64,000 bases of DNA from Flavobacteriales bacterium (GCA_002706365.1 PALM01000017.1:80410-144409), one strand, 5' to 3'. Positions 35,969 through 45,950 are shown, numbered from the stretch's first letter. Translations and numbers: made by a program. The notes: a model not told the origin generated them from the letters alone.

Positions 35969-37216
35969 TTAAGCCCTACTAAGCTCAAACAATGATATCT
36001 CTGGCAGTATGCCAAACCTTCCCGGATAGCCAATGTAACCAAAGCCTCGATTTACGTAGAGGTTTTGAACTCCTTCACGATACAAACCTGCCCACTCTTC
36101 ATAGAAATACTGAACTGGACTCCATTTAAAGCCAGGGATCTCCACTCCGAATTGCATTCCATGAGTATGCCCTGAAAGCGTTACGTCTATCCATGGATAT
36201 TTTTTAAGTACCTCTGCTCTCCAATGTGAAGGATCGTGCGAAAGCAAAATAGTGGGTAATTCCTTTTCCACTCCTCTGCTAGCCAAATCTAGGTCACCAT
36301 ATTTTGGGAATCTTCCTTTGGCGCTCCAATTCTCAATTCCCAATACATTAATTGCAGAGTCTTTAAATTCAATTCTCCTATTCTCATTATTGAGCAATTG
36401 CCATCCCATATCCGCATGCACTTGCATCAGATCTTCCAGATTCTTTTTCTTGTCGTCCTCAGTTTCCCAGGATACATAATCTCCATAGTCGTGATTCCCC
36501 AATGTAGAATAAATACCCAATGGTGCTTCTAGCTCGGCAAACAACTCTTTCCAATTGTCCATCTCGCTGGCTTTATTATTTACCAGATCTCCAGTGAACA
36601 CAATTAGGTCTGCCGCCTCGGCCTTGATCATTTCAATACCCTGACGAACGCCATCCTTACTCCAAAAACTTCCCGAGTGAATATCGGATAGTTGAATGAT
36701 CTTAAGTCCTTCAAGACTATTAGGAAGGTCTTTAATTGGGAGTTTTACTTTGCGAATGCGGTAGTTATGAGCACCATTCACAATACCCCAAACCATAGAA
36801 ATTACAGGTGCAGCTGCTACTACAACACCTAAAGATGTAATGAACTTAGAGCGACTTATTCCGTTCTCTCCTACTTTAATATCAGGACCGGCGAGTTTCC
36901 ATGCCAACCATTGAGCTCCTCTCATTAAATCTGTCACCAATAAGAAAACAGAAAGGATACTTTTGAATAGATAGTTGGTAAAGATGAAAGACAGAATAAA
37001 AGTGCGACCATGTTTCCCAAAGAGTTCTGGATTTCCAAAATGGTAGAAAAGAAAAGACAGTAGAACCAAAGATGTATAAGACCAATAGATGATCTTCACC
37101 CAATTTTGAACCCCAGCCGAGGACTTTGAAGTAAGTTCTCGAAAAGCTTGAAAAGCATACCACTCAATCAAAATGAAGATGAGCAGCATGATGATGACGA
37201 AAAATATTTTATTCAT
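35969..37216 (-). CDS. Membrane-anchored metallophosphoesterase
   Basis: This 415-residue protein has four or five N-terminal helices (to about 150) and a calcineurin-like phosphoesterase domain. Metal-binding motifs run in order: QLSDIHSGSF, FTGDLVNN, GNHDYGDY, LLSHDPSHW and LSGHTHGMQFG. This resembles YkuE/YaeI-type enzymes that may act on lipid-linked phosphates at the membrane. No close operon partner; the next genes are 85 bases downstream (same strand) and divergent. Confidence 0.9.
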   Translation of the reverse strand: MNKIFFVIIMLLIFILIEWYAFQAFRELTSKSSAGVQNWVKIIYWSYTSLVLLSFLFYHFGNPELFGKHGRTFILSFIFTNYLFKSILSVFLLVTDLMRGAQWLAWKLAGPDIKVGENGISRSKFITSLGVVVAAAPVISMVWGIVNGAHNYRIRKVKLPIKDLPNSLEGLKIIQLSDIHSGSFWSKDGVRQGIEMIKAEAADLIVFTGDLVNNKASEMDNWKELFAELEAPLGIYSTLGNHDYGDYVSWETEDDKKKNLEDLMQVHADMGWQLLNNENRRIEFKDSAINVLGIENWSAKGRFPKYGDLDLASRGVEKELPTILLSHDPSHWRAEVLKKYPWIDVTLSGHTHGMQFGVEIPGFKWSPVQYFYEEWAGLYREGVQNLYVNRGFGYIGYPGRFGILPEISLFELSRA

Positions 37217-37296
37217 ATGTGAGAGTAAACAATAGGCTTAACGTTCTGTTTTTCAGAAATATTCTATTTTTAGCCCAACCAAAATAAGATTAAAAC

Positions 37297-38118
37297 ATGG
37301 AAAATTTAGATCAGTATTTAAGCCAAGGTCAAGACTTGGTTGTAGAGTATGGCGCTCAACTTATAGGTGCCATAATAACCCTTATAATTGGACTTTGGGT
37401 TCTTAAAGGAATCAATCGAGGCTTTGCTCGACTTCTCGATAAAAGAGATATAGACCCTTCTTTGGTGCCTTTTCTTAAAGGGCTGGTTTCCACCTCACTA
37501 AGAATCTTCCTCTTCATTGCCGTTCTGGGAATGTTGGGAATTGAAATGACCTCCTTCATTGCTATTCTTGGTGCTGCCGGTTTAGCAGTTGGTATGGCAT
37601 TATCAGGAACCCTTTCAAATTTTGCCGGTGGTGTGATCATTTTGATCTTAAAACCTTTCAAAGTGGGAGACTTTATAGAGGCTCAAGGATATAGTGGCAG
37701 CGTTAATGCCATTCAGATCTTTTATACCGTTTTAAAGACACCAGATAATAAGACCATTATTATTCCAAATGGACCCTTGTCTACAGGTTCATTGATCAAT
37801 TATTCAACAGAGCCTCAGAGAAGAGTTGATTGGTCAGTAGGTATTGGCTATGGAGACGATATTGAGAAGGCACGTAAGATCCTCTTAGACATTCTTGAGA
37901 ATGATAGTCGCATAAAGAAGGATCCTCCTATATTCATCAAAGTAGAAGCTTTAGCTGATTCTTCGGTGAATTTGGCTACAAGGGTTTGGGTTGACGCTCC
38001 CGATTTTTGGGATGTGAAAATGGAGACTCTTGAAAAGATCTACAATGAATTCAATGCTAAAGGCATTAACATTCCATTCCCTCAAATGGATGTTCATGTT
38101 CATAAAGAAAACGCCTAA
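37297..38118 (+). CDS. Small-conductance mechanosensitive channel (MscS type)
   Basis: This 273-residue protein has three N-terminal helices, with the pore-lining third helix AILGAAGLAVGMALSGTLSNFAGGVIIL rich in Gly and Ala, then the cytoplasmic cage (KPFKVGDFIEAQGYSGSV, PNGPLSTGSLINYS). The channel opens under membrane tension to release solutes after hypo-osmotic shock. It has the length of E. coli MscS (286). It stands alone or with the DUF3078 gene, 18 bases downstream. Confidence 0.94.
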   Translation: MENLDQYLSQGQDLVVEYGAQLIGAIITLIIGLWVLKGINRGFARLLDKRDIDPSLVPFLKGLVSTSLRIFLFIAVLGMLGIEMTSFIAILGAAGLAVGMALSGTLSNFAGGVIILILKPFKVGDFIEAQGYSGSVNAIQIFYTVLKTPDNKTIIIPNGPLSTGSLINYSTEPQRRVDWSVGIGYGDDIEKARKILLDILENDSRIKKDPPIFIKVEALADSSVNLATRVWVDAPDFWDVKMETLEKIYNEFNAKGINIPFPQMDVHVHKENA

Positions 38119-38136
38119 CCTCCCTTGAAAATAACT

Positions 38137-39156
38137 ATGAAATCTATTGCCATGATTAGACAATTTGCCTCCCTTTTAATTATTCTTTCGCTTACAGTTT
38201 TCGGTCTTAATGCTCAGGTCACTGATGCAGAAGAAGATCTAAGAACTCAGTCTTCTGATACGACTGAAGGATGGAAAACTGGAGGAGTTGTTGGAGCAAA
38301 TTTTACTCAAGTTTCATTAACCAATTGGGCAGCGGGCGGTCAGAATTCCGTTTCACTAAACGGCTTATTAAACCTCTTTGCGAATTACAAGAAGGGTAAG
38401 AGCAGTTGGGATAACGTTTTAAACCTCACCTATGGCGAATCTAAACTAGGAGGTAGTGATTGGATCAAGTCGGATGATCGTATCCTTTTCAACTCTAAAT
38501 ACGGAAGAAAAGCAACTGAACATTGGTATTATGCGGCCCTTGTTGATTTCAAATCGCAATTTGCTCCGGGATATACTACTGCTGAGGAAATCGACAAGAT
38601 CTCAGACTTCTTGGCTCCAGGTTATCTTCTAGGTTCCGCGGGTATGGATTACAAGCGAGGGGATAAGCTGTCTGCTTTCTTTTCTCCCTTAACGGCAAAG
38701 TTGACCATCGTTAATAATCAGCAATTGGCTGATCAAGGTGCTTTTGGGGTAGAAGGTGCAGAATATGCAGGAGATAATCCAGATAGCACTAAATTGAACG
38801 ATGGAGAGAATACGAGATTGGAAATAGGTGGTTATTTCCGTTTGATGTATAAAACTGAATTGGCTAAGAATGTTAGCTTTCAAACCAATTTGGATCTCTT
38901 TTCAAATTATGCTGACAACCCACATAACATAGATGTAAACTGGGATAACTTACTGAGTCTTAAAGTGAATGACTTTTTGACTACTACGATTACTACATCA
39001 TTGATCTATGATGATGATATCGATATAACAGAAACCAATGACAATGGTGATCCGAAACTTAATGAAGAGGGAAATCCAATTGTAGGACCCCGAACTCAAT
39101 TCAAATATGTAATTGCTGTTGGACTTCAATATAAGTTTGGAGCAAAGAAAGATTAA
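38137..39156 (+). CDS. DUF3078 outer-membrane beta-barrel-like protein
   Basis: This protein has 339 residues from ATG 38137 (a TTG four codons before is also open). A signal peptide (about 1-27, ending GLNAQ) is followed by GWKTGGVVGANFTQVSLTNWAAGGQNSVS, the DUF3078 signature, and alternating strands rich in Asn and aromatics, ending in a Phe-containing strand (IAVGLQYKFGAKKD). An outer-membrane barrel is likely. Function is unknown. A strong terminator follows. Confidence 0.85.
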   Translation: MKSIAMIRQFASLLIILSLTVFGLNAQVTDAEEDLRTQSSDTTEGWKTGGVVGANFTQVSLTNWAAGGQNSVSLNGLLNLFANYKKGKSSWDNVLNLTYGESKLGGSDWIKSDDRILFNSKYGRKATEHWYYAALVDFKSQFAPGYTTAEEIDKISDFLAPGYLLGSAGMDYKRGDKLSAFFSPLTAKLTIVNNQQLADQGAFGVEGAEYAGDNPDSTKLNDGENTRLEIGGYFRLMYKTELAKNVSFQTNLDLFSNYADNPHNIDVNWDNLLSLKVNDFLTTTITTSLIYDDDIDITETNDNGDPKLNEEGNPIVGPRTQFKYVIAVGLQYKFGAKKD

Positions 39157-39181
39157 GGTGCTCATTAGATAAGACGAGAAA

Positions 39182-39214
39182 TTAAAAAGGGCGCTAATCT
39201 TAGCGCCCTTTTTA
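39182..39214. terminator. Bidirectional terminator between DUF3078 and redoxin genes
   Basis: A 12-base-pair stem (39186-39197 with 39200-39211), GC-rich at its centre, has A-run on one side and T-run on the other. It can end transcription from both convergent genes. Confidence 0.9.
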
Positions 39215-39233
39215 AGTTTATCTAGTTGATTTC

Positions 39234-39866
39234 CTAAAGCTTAACTCTTTTGATACTACAGCCTATCGCTTTTGTATCATTTGGGTCGATCTCTTTACCT
39301 GCCCTAAGATTCAATAGAGCATTGTTCAAATATGCCGTTTTAACTTCCGACTTGCTTTTATGATTGTCGTCGATTGCACCCTCATAAACCAAATTCATAT
39401 TACTATCGAAGAGAAATACGTGTGGAGTTGTTTTCGCTCCAAAAGCATTAGCCAGCTCAGAGTTGCGATCAAGCAAATATGGGATGTCTGGATATCCTTT
39501 CTCATTCGCATGTTCTCTCATTGCTTCCATTGAATCGTCGCCTTCGCGTTTTGCTTCATTTGAATTGATCAAAGCAAAACCAACTCCTGTTTTAGCGGCA
39601 ATTTGAGATATCTCTGGATATCTGTCTTCCCAGGCTATTACAAAAGGACAAGTATTACAAGAAAAGATTACCAACAAACCATTATTCTTTGAAAGATCCT
39701 CTAGTTTGTATTCCATCCCATCAGTTGATGTCATTTGGTATTCCAGCATTGGAGCAGTGGTTCCAATGGGAAGTGTTTCATATTCTTCTCCACCCTTATT
39801 CGCAGTGAAGGAAAACGCTAAGATCGAAAGCGCTGTAATAGATAATATAAAGCCTATTCTTTTCAT
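39234..39866 (-). CDS. Exported thioredoxin-like (AhpC/TSA-Redoxin) protein
   Basis: This 210-residue protein has an N-terminal signal (about 1-22, IGFILSITALSILAFSF) and a thioredoxin-fold domain with FSCNTCPF (CxxC near 71-74), followed by INSNEAKREGDD and a cis-Pro segment KTTPHVFLFD. It should sit in the periplasm and act on disulphides or peroxides; the CNTC site and the extra KREGDDS insert match Bacteroidota redoxin-family proteins often found next to copper or respiratory genes, though not here. Confidence 0.85.
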   Translation of the reverse strand: MKRIGFILSITALSILAFSFTANKGGEEYETLPIGTTAPMLEYQMTSTDGMEYKLEDLSKNNGLLVIFSCNTCPFVIAWEDRYPEISQIAAKTGVGFALINSNEAKREGDDSMEAMREHANEKGYPDIPYLLDRNSELANAFGAKTTPHVFLFDSNMNLVYEGAIDDNHKSKSEVKTAYLNNALLNLRAGKEIDPNDTKAIGCSIKRVKL

Positions 39867-40005
39867 GATTCTAAAATTTTTGAAGGTTAAAGGTACTTAG
39901 AACAATAATTGTTCATCTTCACAAAATGATAATTGGTCAATAACCGACTTAAGAAGTCTAAAAGGAGAGTTTTTTCTACCTTCGCGCCTTCAATTGCCTA
40001 GCTAA

Positions 40006-41199
40006 ATGGCTAAACAGTCAATTCTGTTCATCAGTACCCAATTGCCTTACCCTCCAAAGAGTGGTGGAACCATTAAATCGTGGAATTATATTTCACATTT
40101 AACAAAGCAGTTTGATGTAGGCCTAGCTTGTTTTCTAAAAGAGGATGACAATAGTCATCTGGCTGAATTTAAAACTAAGCTTCAGCTAAAGGATTGCCTT
40201 ACTGAGTCTTTGAATATGCCTCGGAATATCTTCAGTTTAGTAGGCAGCTATCTCTTTTCAAATTCTTTGAACCTGTATCGCAATCGATCTGCTTCATTTA
40301 GATCGAAAGTCAATGAACTGTCGGTAAACTATGATATGATCTTGATCGATCATTATGAAATGTTTCAATATGTTCCTGCGAATTATTCAGGTAAAGTCAT
40401 TGTTCATACTCACAATGCGGAGTTCGCTTTATGGCAAAGAATGGCAGAACTGAGTGCCAACCCTTTGATCAAGCTGGCCTTGAATATGGAGTCGAGAAGA
40501 GTGAAAAATTACGAGAGCAAGATCTTCCGAAAAGCAGACTTGGTTTATGCAACTCCTTCGGATATAGAGTCTTTTAAAGAGGCCGGCATAAACTCAGAAA
40601 AGTTTGCTAAAACCTACCATTTGGGCAATGAAGAGTTGCTCTACCTTCCGGCTATAGAGTATGAGCAAACTGAAAAGAGTTTAGTCTTCATGGGAACATT
40701 AAGCTGGGAGCCAAATATTGATGGTCTGCTTTGGTTTATTGAAGAAGTATATCCTAGCATTATAGAAAAACACCCCGATCTAAAGCTCTATGTATTGGGT
40801 AAGCAAAGTGATGATCGTCTATCAAAACTCAGCAGGGACTATTCCGGCATTCACTTATGTGGTTTTATAGAGGATATTGATCAGTATCTCAGAAAAAGTC
40901 GTGTCTTCATTGCCCCTTTGCGCTTTGGTAGCGGCATGAAAGTAAAGGTCTTGGAGGGAATGTATCGCGGTTTACCTATGGTAACCACAGAGGTGGGAGC
41001 AGAAGGTCTCGAGGTAAAGAATGAGCAGCATATGATCATTACCGATGATGCCACTGAGTATGCCAAATCTTGTATCCGACTTATAGAGGACAAAGATTTA
41101 TGGATGAGGCTAAGTGAATCTAGTCGCAAACTAGCAAGTGACAAATACACCTGGGAGCCATTGTTCAAAGAGATGGATGAGGCTTTAGGAAAGCTTTAG
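40006..41199 (+). CDS. Family 4 glycosyltransferase
   Basis: This protein has 397 residues in a GT-B fold. N-terminal half: ILFISTQLPYPPKSGGTIKSW and VIVHTHNAEFALW. C-terminal donor half: LVFMGTLSWEPNIDGLLWFIEEVYP, LYVLGKQSDD, IAPLRFGSGMKVKVLEGMYRGLPMVTTEVGAEGLE, with the family's glutamate near LEGM. It is outside the main glycan locus. TACCTTCG (39977-39984), one mismatch from the -7 element, lies 21 bases upstream of the ATG. Substrates unknown. Confidence 0.9.
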   Translation: MAKQSILFISTQLPYPPKSGGTIKSWNYISHLTKQFDVGLACFLKEDDNSHLAEFKTKLQLKDCLTESLNMPRNIFSLVGSYLFSNSLNLYRNRSASFRSKVNELSVNYDMILIDHYEMFQYVPANYSGKVIVHTHNAEFALWQRMAELSANPLIKLALNMESRRVKNYESKIFRKADLVYATPSDIESFKEAGINSEKFAKTYHLGNEELLYLPAIEYEQTEKSLVFMGTLSWEPNIDGLLWFIEEVYPSIIEKHPDLKLYVLGKQSDDRLSKLSRDYSGIHLCGFIEDIDQYLRKSRVFIAPLRFGSGMKVKVLEGMYRGLPMVTTEVGAEGLEVKNEQHMIITDDATEYAKSCIRLIEDKDLWMRLSESSRKLASDKYTWEPLFKEMDEALGKL

Positions 41200-41203
41200 G
41201 ATC

Positions 41204-41851
41204 CTACTTGTTTCCTCCTATTGTCAATCCGATCTTAAAAGCGAGATAGCTGTTTTTAAAATCAGTAACCACAGGAACTCTGCTGGTAGTAGTTCCATTA
41301 ACATCCTCTACCCTAAGCGTGGTATACTCAGCTCTAGAATCATCTACTATGTGATAATCGAGAATAAAAATGAACATCCCTATTTCCAAACCAGCCCTAG
41401 GAAAATAGCCAAATGCAGGATCTGGTGAAATTGTTTCCGAATAGCGGGTTTCAGCAGTAGGGTTTTGAATACTAACTTCTGTGACTGTTTCAATTTTAAA
41501 CTCACCTGGAAGATAATAGCCTGCTCCAATACCAATAAATGGTCTCACTTTCCCAGCAGATAAGTAAACATGCATCACCCCAGAAACAGAGCCGATCACA
41601 GAAGCATCAAGTTCCACATCTGTTAACTCTTGTTCTGTATCCAATTCTCTAGTAAAGGAAACTACTTCGCCTCGAAGATAGAAGGCCACATGTTCATTCA
41701 ATTGAAAGCCGGGCTCAATAGCTAATCCAATACCAAATTCCCCTTCTGCAGCCTGAATTCCACCGGCATTAAAATTTAGTTTGAGCCCTTGAGCAAAAAG
41801 TCCTGTGCTGAGAAAAGTAAGCCCAATGAAAAGGCAAAAATATTTTTTCAT
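41204..41851 (-). CDS. Outer-membrane beta-barrel protein
   Basis: This 215-residue protein has a signal peptide (about 1-20, LTFLSTGLFAQ) and alternating amphipathic strands such as FGIGLAIEPGFQLNEHVAFYLRGEVVSF and ARAGLEIGMFIFILDYHIV, ending SYLAFKIGLTIGGNK. This is the usual small eight-strand barrel layout of Bacteroidota. It is convergent with the GT4 gene, four bases apart. No specific function can be given. Confidence 0.8.
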   Translation of the reverse strand: MKKYFCLFIGLTFLSTGLFAQGLKLNFNAGGIQAAEGEFGIGLAIEPGFQLNEHVAFYLRGEVVSFTRELDTEQELTDVELDASVIGSVSGVMHVYLSAGKVRPFIGIGAGYYLPGEFKIETVTEVSIQNPTAETRYSETISPDPAFGYFPRAGLEIGMFIFILDYHIVDDSRAEYTTLRVEDVNGTTTSRVPVVTDFKNSYLAFKIGLTIGGNK

Positions 41852-41899
41852 TCTAATGGTTGTTAGTGCGTTACAAGTATAGAAAGAAAAATCGTGGAC

Positions 41900-43441
41900 T
41901 TAAAGAGGAATATTTCCATGCTTCTTTTTTGGAAGCGTGTCGACTTTATTCTCGAGCATTTTGAATGCAGAAATCAATCTTTCTCTTGTTTGGTCGGGAC
42001 GGAGAACCTCATCTATATAGCCTCTTGCCGCTGCATTATAAGGATTGGCGAACATCTCTGCATATTCGGCTTCTTTCTCCTTCAATTTGGCCTCTGGATC
42101 CTTAGCTTCTTTGATCTCCTTCTTAAAGATGATCTCAGCAGCTCCCTTGGCTCCCATCACAGCGATCTCTGCTGATGGCCAGGCGAAGTTCATATCCGCT
42201 CCGATATGCTTGGAGTTCATCACATCATATGCCCCGCCATATGCCTTTCTCGTAATAACAGTTACTCTTGGCACTGTAGCTTCGCTAAAGGCATAAAGCA
42301 ATTTGGCTCCATTGGTAATAATGGCGTTCCATTCTTGATCCGTTCCCGGAAGGAATCCAGGCACATCTTCAAATACCAATAATGGAATATTGAAGCAATC
42401 GCAAAAACGCACGAATCGCGCTCCTTTTGTAGAGCTATTGATATCCAAAACTCCGGCTAAGAAGGCAGGTTGGTTAGCAACTATCCCAATGGATCTACCC
42501 CCTAATCTTGCAAATCCAACAACGATGTTTTCGGCAAAGTCCTTATGTACCTCATGGAAGCTATCCCCATCAACTGTTTCACTGATCACATCGCGGATAT
42601 CATAAGGTTGATTAGGGTTTTCCGGTAGGATCTCATTTAGTTTAGAACGACTTTCATCTGTGCTTTCATAAGGAAGTTTTGGCGCTTCCTCTTCACAGTT
42701 TTGAGGGATGTATGAAAGCAGCCTTTTCAAGCCATTGATACATTCGATCTCATTTGCATAAGTGAAGTGAGTCACTCCTGATTTTGTCGAGTGAGCCGAA
42801 GCACCACCTAATTCTTCAGAGCTCACTTCTTCATGCGTTACGGTCTTCACCACATTCGGACCGGTAACAAACATGTATGAAGTGTTCTCAACCATCATAA
42901 TGAAGTCTGTAAGAGCTGGAGAGTATACTGCTCCACCGGCACAAGGCCCCATAATTGCAGAAAGTTGAGGTATCACACCACTTGCAAGAGTATTTCTGTA
43001 GAAGATATCCGCATATCCTCCAAGCGAAACTACTCCTTCTTGAATTCTAGCGCCTCCAGAATCATTCAATCCAATCAATGGTGCTCCGTTCTTTGTGGCT
43101 AAATCCATGATCTTCACGATCTTTTCAGCATGTGCTTCAGCCAATGAACCACCCATAACAGTAAAGTCCTGTGCGAAGATGTATGTCAACCGTCCATTGA
43201 TCTCTCCATATCCAGTAACCACACCATCACCCAATGGCTTATTCTTATCCAGCCCAAAATTGTTGCTTCTATGGGTAACCATCATTCCAATTTCTTGGAA
43301 TGTTCCCTCGTCCATTAAAAAGTGAATCCTTTCTCTTGCAGTAAGCTTATTCTTGGCATGTTGGGCTTCAACTCTTTTTTGCCCTCCTCCTTCTTTAGCC
43401 TTCTCGATTTTCTCGGATAATTCTTTGAATTTCTCTTCCAT
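41900..43441 (-). CDS. Acyl-CoA carboxylase beta (carboxyltransferase) subunit
   Basis: This 513-residue enzyme has two crotonase-like halves with the oxyanion-hole repeats [21 protein letters not shown] and [10 protein letters not shown]. It resembles propionyl-CoA carboxylase/methylmalonyl-CoA decarboxylase alpha chains. It moves carboxyl from biotin to an acyl-CoA such as propionyl-CoA. The biotin carboxylase and biotin carrier genes are not in the window, so the full complex is not defined. TATTTTCG, one mismatch from TAnnTTTG, lies upstream. Confidence 0.93.
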   Translation of the reverse strand: MEEKFKELSEKIEKAKEGGGQKRVEAQHAKNKLTARERIHFLMDEGTFQEIGMMVTHRSNNFGLDKNKPLGDGVVTGYGEINGRLTYIFAQDFTVMGGSLAEAHAEKIVKIMDLATKNGAPLIGLNDSGGARIQEGVVSLGGYADIFYRNTLASGVIPQLSAIMGPCAGGAVYSPALTDFIMMVENTSYMFVTGPNVVKTVTHEEVSSEELGGASAHSTKSGVTHFTYANEIECINGLKRLLSYIPQNCEEEAPKLPYESTDESRSKLNEILPENPNQPYDIRDVISETVDGDSFHEVHKDFAENIVVGFARLGGRSIGIVANQPAFLAGVLDINSSTKGARFVRFCDCFNIPLLVFEDVPGFLPGTDQEWNAIITNGAKLLYAFSEATVPRVTVITRKAYGGAYDVMNSKHIGADMNFAWPSAEIAVMGAKGAAEIIFKKEIKEAKDPEAKLKEKEAEYAEMFANPYNAAARGYIDEVLRPDQTRERLISAFKMLENKVDTLPKKKHGNIPL

Positions 43442-43591
43442 GAATTGTCTTTTTCTATAGTATTGCGAAAATAAGCATTAAGCGGCTTCTCCAATTTTAG
43501 ACGCCCTTCATACGCTACCCAAATTCATTAATAGAATTTATGGAGAGAGCAAAAATAGTTTATACTTTTAACGCTCTAAAAAAACGAGAGA

Positions 43592-44218
43592 ATGGACGTA
43601 AAGAAGATATTTGAAAACAATCAAAAGTGGGTAAGTGAAAAGCTGAATATCGATGAAAACTATTTTGAGAATTTAGCTAAGGGGCAAACCCCTGAATTTC
43701 TTTACATAGGCTGTTCTGATAGTAGAGTAAGTGCAGAGGATATGATGGGCGCAAACCCTGGCGATATATTCGTGCACAGAAATATAGCCAATGTGGTTTC
43801 CAATTTGGATTTGAGCTCGATGTCTGTGATCAACTATGCAGTTAAATTTCTAAAGGTGAATCACATTGTTGTTTGTGGTCACTATTACTGCGGTGGAGTG
43901 AAGGCGGCAATGGAGCCGCAAGATCTCGGTATTCTGAACCCTTGGTTAAGAAATATCAGAGATGTCTACCGTATTCACAGAGCTGAGTTGAATTCCATTC
44001 AAGATGAAGAAGCGAAGTACAAGCGCTTAGTTGAGTTGAACGTTAGAGAGCAATGTGTGAATGTGTTGAAGGCTGCTGAAGTACAACTGGCAGTTAGAGA
44101 AAGAGACTTGCAAGTTCACGGCTGGGTATTCGATGTAAGTACAGGAAAGATTATCGACTTAGGTCTAGACATGGATAATATACTTTCCGGTATTACTGAG
44201 ATCTATAAGTTGAAATAG
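43592..44218 (+). CDS. can: Beta-class carbonic anhydrase
   Basis: This 208-residue protein carries the zinc ligands Cys41, His97 and Cys100 and the catalytic Asp43-Arg45 dyad (CSDSRVS and CGHYYCGG). It interconverts CO2 and bicarbonate in the cytoplasm, supplying bicarbonate for carboxylases such as the one encoded next door. TACTTTTA, one mismatch from the -7 element, is 21 bases before the ATG. Its stop lies in a hairpin shared with yebC. Confidence 0.95.
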   Translation: MDVKKIFENNQKWVSEKLNIDENYFENLAKGQTPEFLYIGCSDSRVSAEDMMGANPGDIFVHRNIANVVSNLDLSSMSVINYAVKFLKVNHIVVCGHYYCGGVKAAMEPQDLGILNPWLRNIRDVYRIHRAELNSIQDEEAKYKRLVELNVREQCVNVLKAAEVQLAVRERDLQVHGWVFDVSTGKIIDLGLDMDNILSGITEIYKLK

Positions 44219-44234
44219 TCAACTTTTGACTATT
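44214..44234. terminator. Hairpin spanning both stop codons of convergent genes
   Basis: AATAGTCAA and TTGACTATT pair perfectly (nine base pairs) around a three-base loop. The stem includes the TAG of carbonic anhydrase (44216-44218) and the stop of yebC (44230-44232). No T-run follows, so it is a weak or non-classical end signal. Confidence 0.4.
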
Positions 44235-44988
44235 CTTCCATAGCCTCGGCTAGCTCGTCGGTCATTTCCATATTGTGGTAGACGTTATTTACATCATCGT
44301 CTTCCTCAAACTTCTCAATGATATTCAAGACTTTCTTGCCATCTTCAAACTCTACTTCTGAAGTAGTTTTTGGAATGCGCTGCAGTTCCTGACTTTCAGC
44401 TTCTATGCCAAGCTCTTCTAGCTTCTTTTGCATATTGCCAAAGTCTTCGAATGAGGTATAGATCGTAACAAACTCTTCGTCTTTTTCTACATCTTCTGCA
44501 CCACCATCGATAAGTTCCATCTCGAACTCATCCATATCCTTGCCTTCTAATGCGGATACAGGAATTGTAAAAACACCCTTGCGGTCAAATATGAATTCTA
44601 GGGAGCCATTTGTCCCAAGGCTTCCTCCGTATTTGGTGAATATGGCTCTCACATTAGATACGGTCCTATTGATGTTATCTGTTGTGGCTTCCACAAAAAG
44701 CGCAATGCCGGCCGGCCCATAACCTTCATAAGTAACTTCAGCGTAGTTCTCACTATCCTTATCAGATGCCTTTTTAATCGCGCGATTGATATTATCCTTG
44801 GGCATGTTTACCCCTTTGGCATTAGCGATAGCCAATCTCAATCTCGGATTTGAATCTGGGTCTGGGTTACCTCCCTCTTTAACTGCAATAGCAATCTCCT
44901 TTAGGATGCGCGTAAAGACTTTCGCTCTCTTCGCATCTTGCGCACCTTTTCTTCTTTTAATATTTGCCCATTTACTATGTCCGGCCAT
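44230..44988 (-). CDS. yebC: YebC/PmpR family protein
   Basis: This 252-residue protein has the start MAGHSKWANIKRRKGAQDAKR and internal VTYEGYGPAGIALFVEATTDNINRT. YebC-like proteins were first described as DNA-binding regulators, and some members ease ribosome stalling at proline stretches. Bacteroidota members are typically close to 240-250 residues, as here. The acidic C-terminus is normal. The gene has an exact TATCTTTG element upstream. Confidence 0.95.
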   Translation of the reverse strand: MAGHSKWANIKRRKGAQDAKRAKVFTRILKEIAIAVKEGGNPDPDSNPRLRLAIANAKGVNMPKDNINRAIKKASDKDSENYAEVTYEGYGPAGIALFVEATTDNINRTVSNVRAIFTKYGGSLGTNGSLEFIFDRKGVFTIPVSALEGKDMDEFEMELIDGGAEDVEKDEEFVTIYTSFEDFGNMQKKLEELGIEAESQELQRIPKTTSEVEFEDGKKVLNIIEKFEEDDDVNNVYHNMEMTDELAEAMEE

Positions 44989-45008
44989 AATCCTGAAATT
45001 TAGGAAGC

Positions 45009-45016
45009 CAAAGATA
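45009..45016 (-). promoter_or_regulatory. -7 element before yebC
   Basis: The reverse strand reads TATCTTTG, an exact TAnnTTTG match, 20 bases before the yebC ATG. No clear -33 element seen. Confidence 0.55.
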
Positions 45017-45063
45017 AGGATTCATCGAATTTTGTGAATGCATACTATTTGTGCTAAGCACAT

Positions 45064-45091
45064 AAAAAAAGCCATCCCTTACGAGATGGCT
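45064..45091 (-). terminator. Terminator after the beta-barrel gene
   Basis: On the reverse strand AGCCATC pairs with GATGGCT around an eight-base loop, followed by seven T residues. It lies 29 bases past the stop at 45120 and upstream of yebC. Confidence 0.85.
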
Positions 45092-45119
45092 CACCTGAGC
45101 AATACAGTTTAATCAAACG

Positions 45120-45950
45120 TTAGAAATGTACAAGAGATACTCCAACAGTAAAAGGATACAGCTCAGGTCCGCGGTCTTCTTCAAATAGCGGTGTTAGGCT
45201 ATAAGTGGCAAATAGGGTAAAGTTTCCATATCCTATTCTGCCCATCAAGCTGAACCTGAAAGGGTTGGTATTGAAATCTTCTCTAACTTTCGTTTTGATC
45301 TCTTCTCCATCCAATTCAAAGACTTGCTTTGTTTTTGACCCTAAAGTATAGCTTACCATTCCACCTACTGCAAGATGGAAAGAATGTGCAGCATCTTTAC
45401 CGATATTGGTCTCAAACATAATTGGCAAATTGATCATCTCCATCTTGAAGAGGTTCTTTTCAAATCCGTTCGAATCCGGAATTCCAATGGTTGAATCCTG
45501 GAAATTTGCTACGGTAAAATCTCTTGAGAGGCTGAATTTATTGAACTCGAAGCCCATTCCAATAGTAATTCCAAACTTCTCTTTTGCAATTGGTATGTAG
45601 CTGTCGATAAAGTTTAGAGATACCGACCATGAACCCCAATAGTGTTGGTCCATAAACTTCTCGTCTTCACCCAGATTCACGCTATTCTTAGAGTTTAGCA
45701 ATCCATTTACTCCTAAGTCTATTCCTGCATAGTGATTATATCTCTGGCTAGGTTTAGATTCGATCTTGATTGTATCATCAGTTGCTATATCAATGTCGCC
45801 ATCTCCATGATCGATCACGATAATTGTTTTATCACCCCACTTAATGGTGTACGAGGTATCTTTCTTTGCCGCGAGACTGTCTTGTCCCTCTTGAGCCACA
45901 AGGGTAGTCAGGGCAAATAGTGTAATAAGGCTCAATACTAACTTTTTCAT
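45120..45950 (-). CDS. Outer-membrane beta-barrel protein, putative ECF target
   Basis: This protein has 276 residues from ATG 45950. The frame is open to 46037, but the later ATG begins a clear signal peptide (MKKLVLSLITLFALTTLVAQ) and lies 16 bases after the promoter block at 45967-45996, while the earlier start falls inside the upstream gene. After a short acidic periplasmic stretch come barrel-like strands ending LYPFTVGVSLVHF. It shares a 30-base promoter pattern with the ECF sigma gene and is probably its local target. Confidence 0.85.
   Translation of the reverse strand: MKKLVLSLITLFALTTLVAQEGQDSLAAKKDTSYTIKWGDKTIIVIDHGDGDIDIATDDTIKIESKPSQRYNHYAGIDLGVNGLLNSKNSVNLGEDEKFMDQHYWGSWSVSLNFIDSYIPIAKEKFGITIGMGFEFNKFSLSRDFTVANFQDSTIGIPDSNGFEKNLFKMEMINLPIMFETNIGKDAAHSFHLAVGGMVSYTLGSKTKQVFELDGEEIKTKVREDFNTNPFRFSLMGRIGYGNFTLFATYSLTPLFEEDRGPELYPFTVGVSLVHF

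Noticed and set aside
45470..45485. Sequence resembling a tRNA T-loop (GTTCGAATCC)
   Set aside because: It lies inside the beta-barrel coding frame and no cloverleaf, acceptor stem or anticodon arm can be formed around it.
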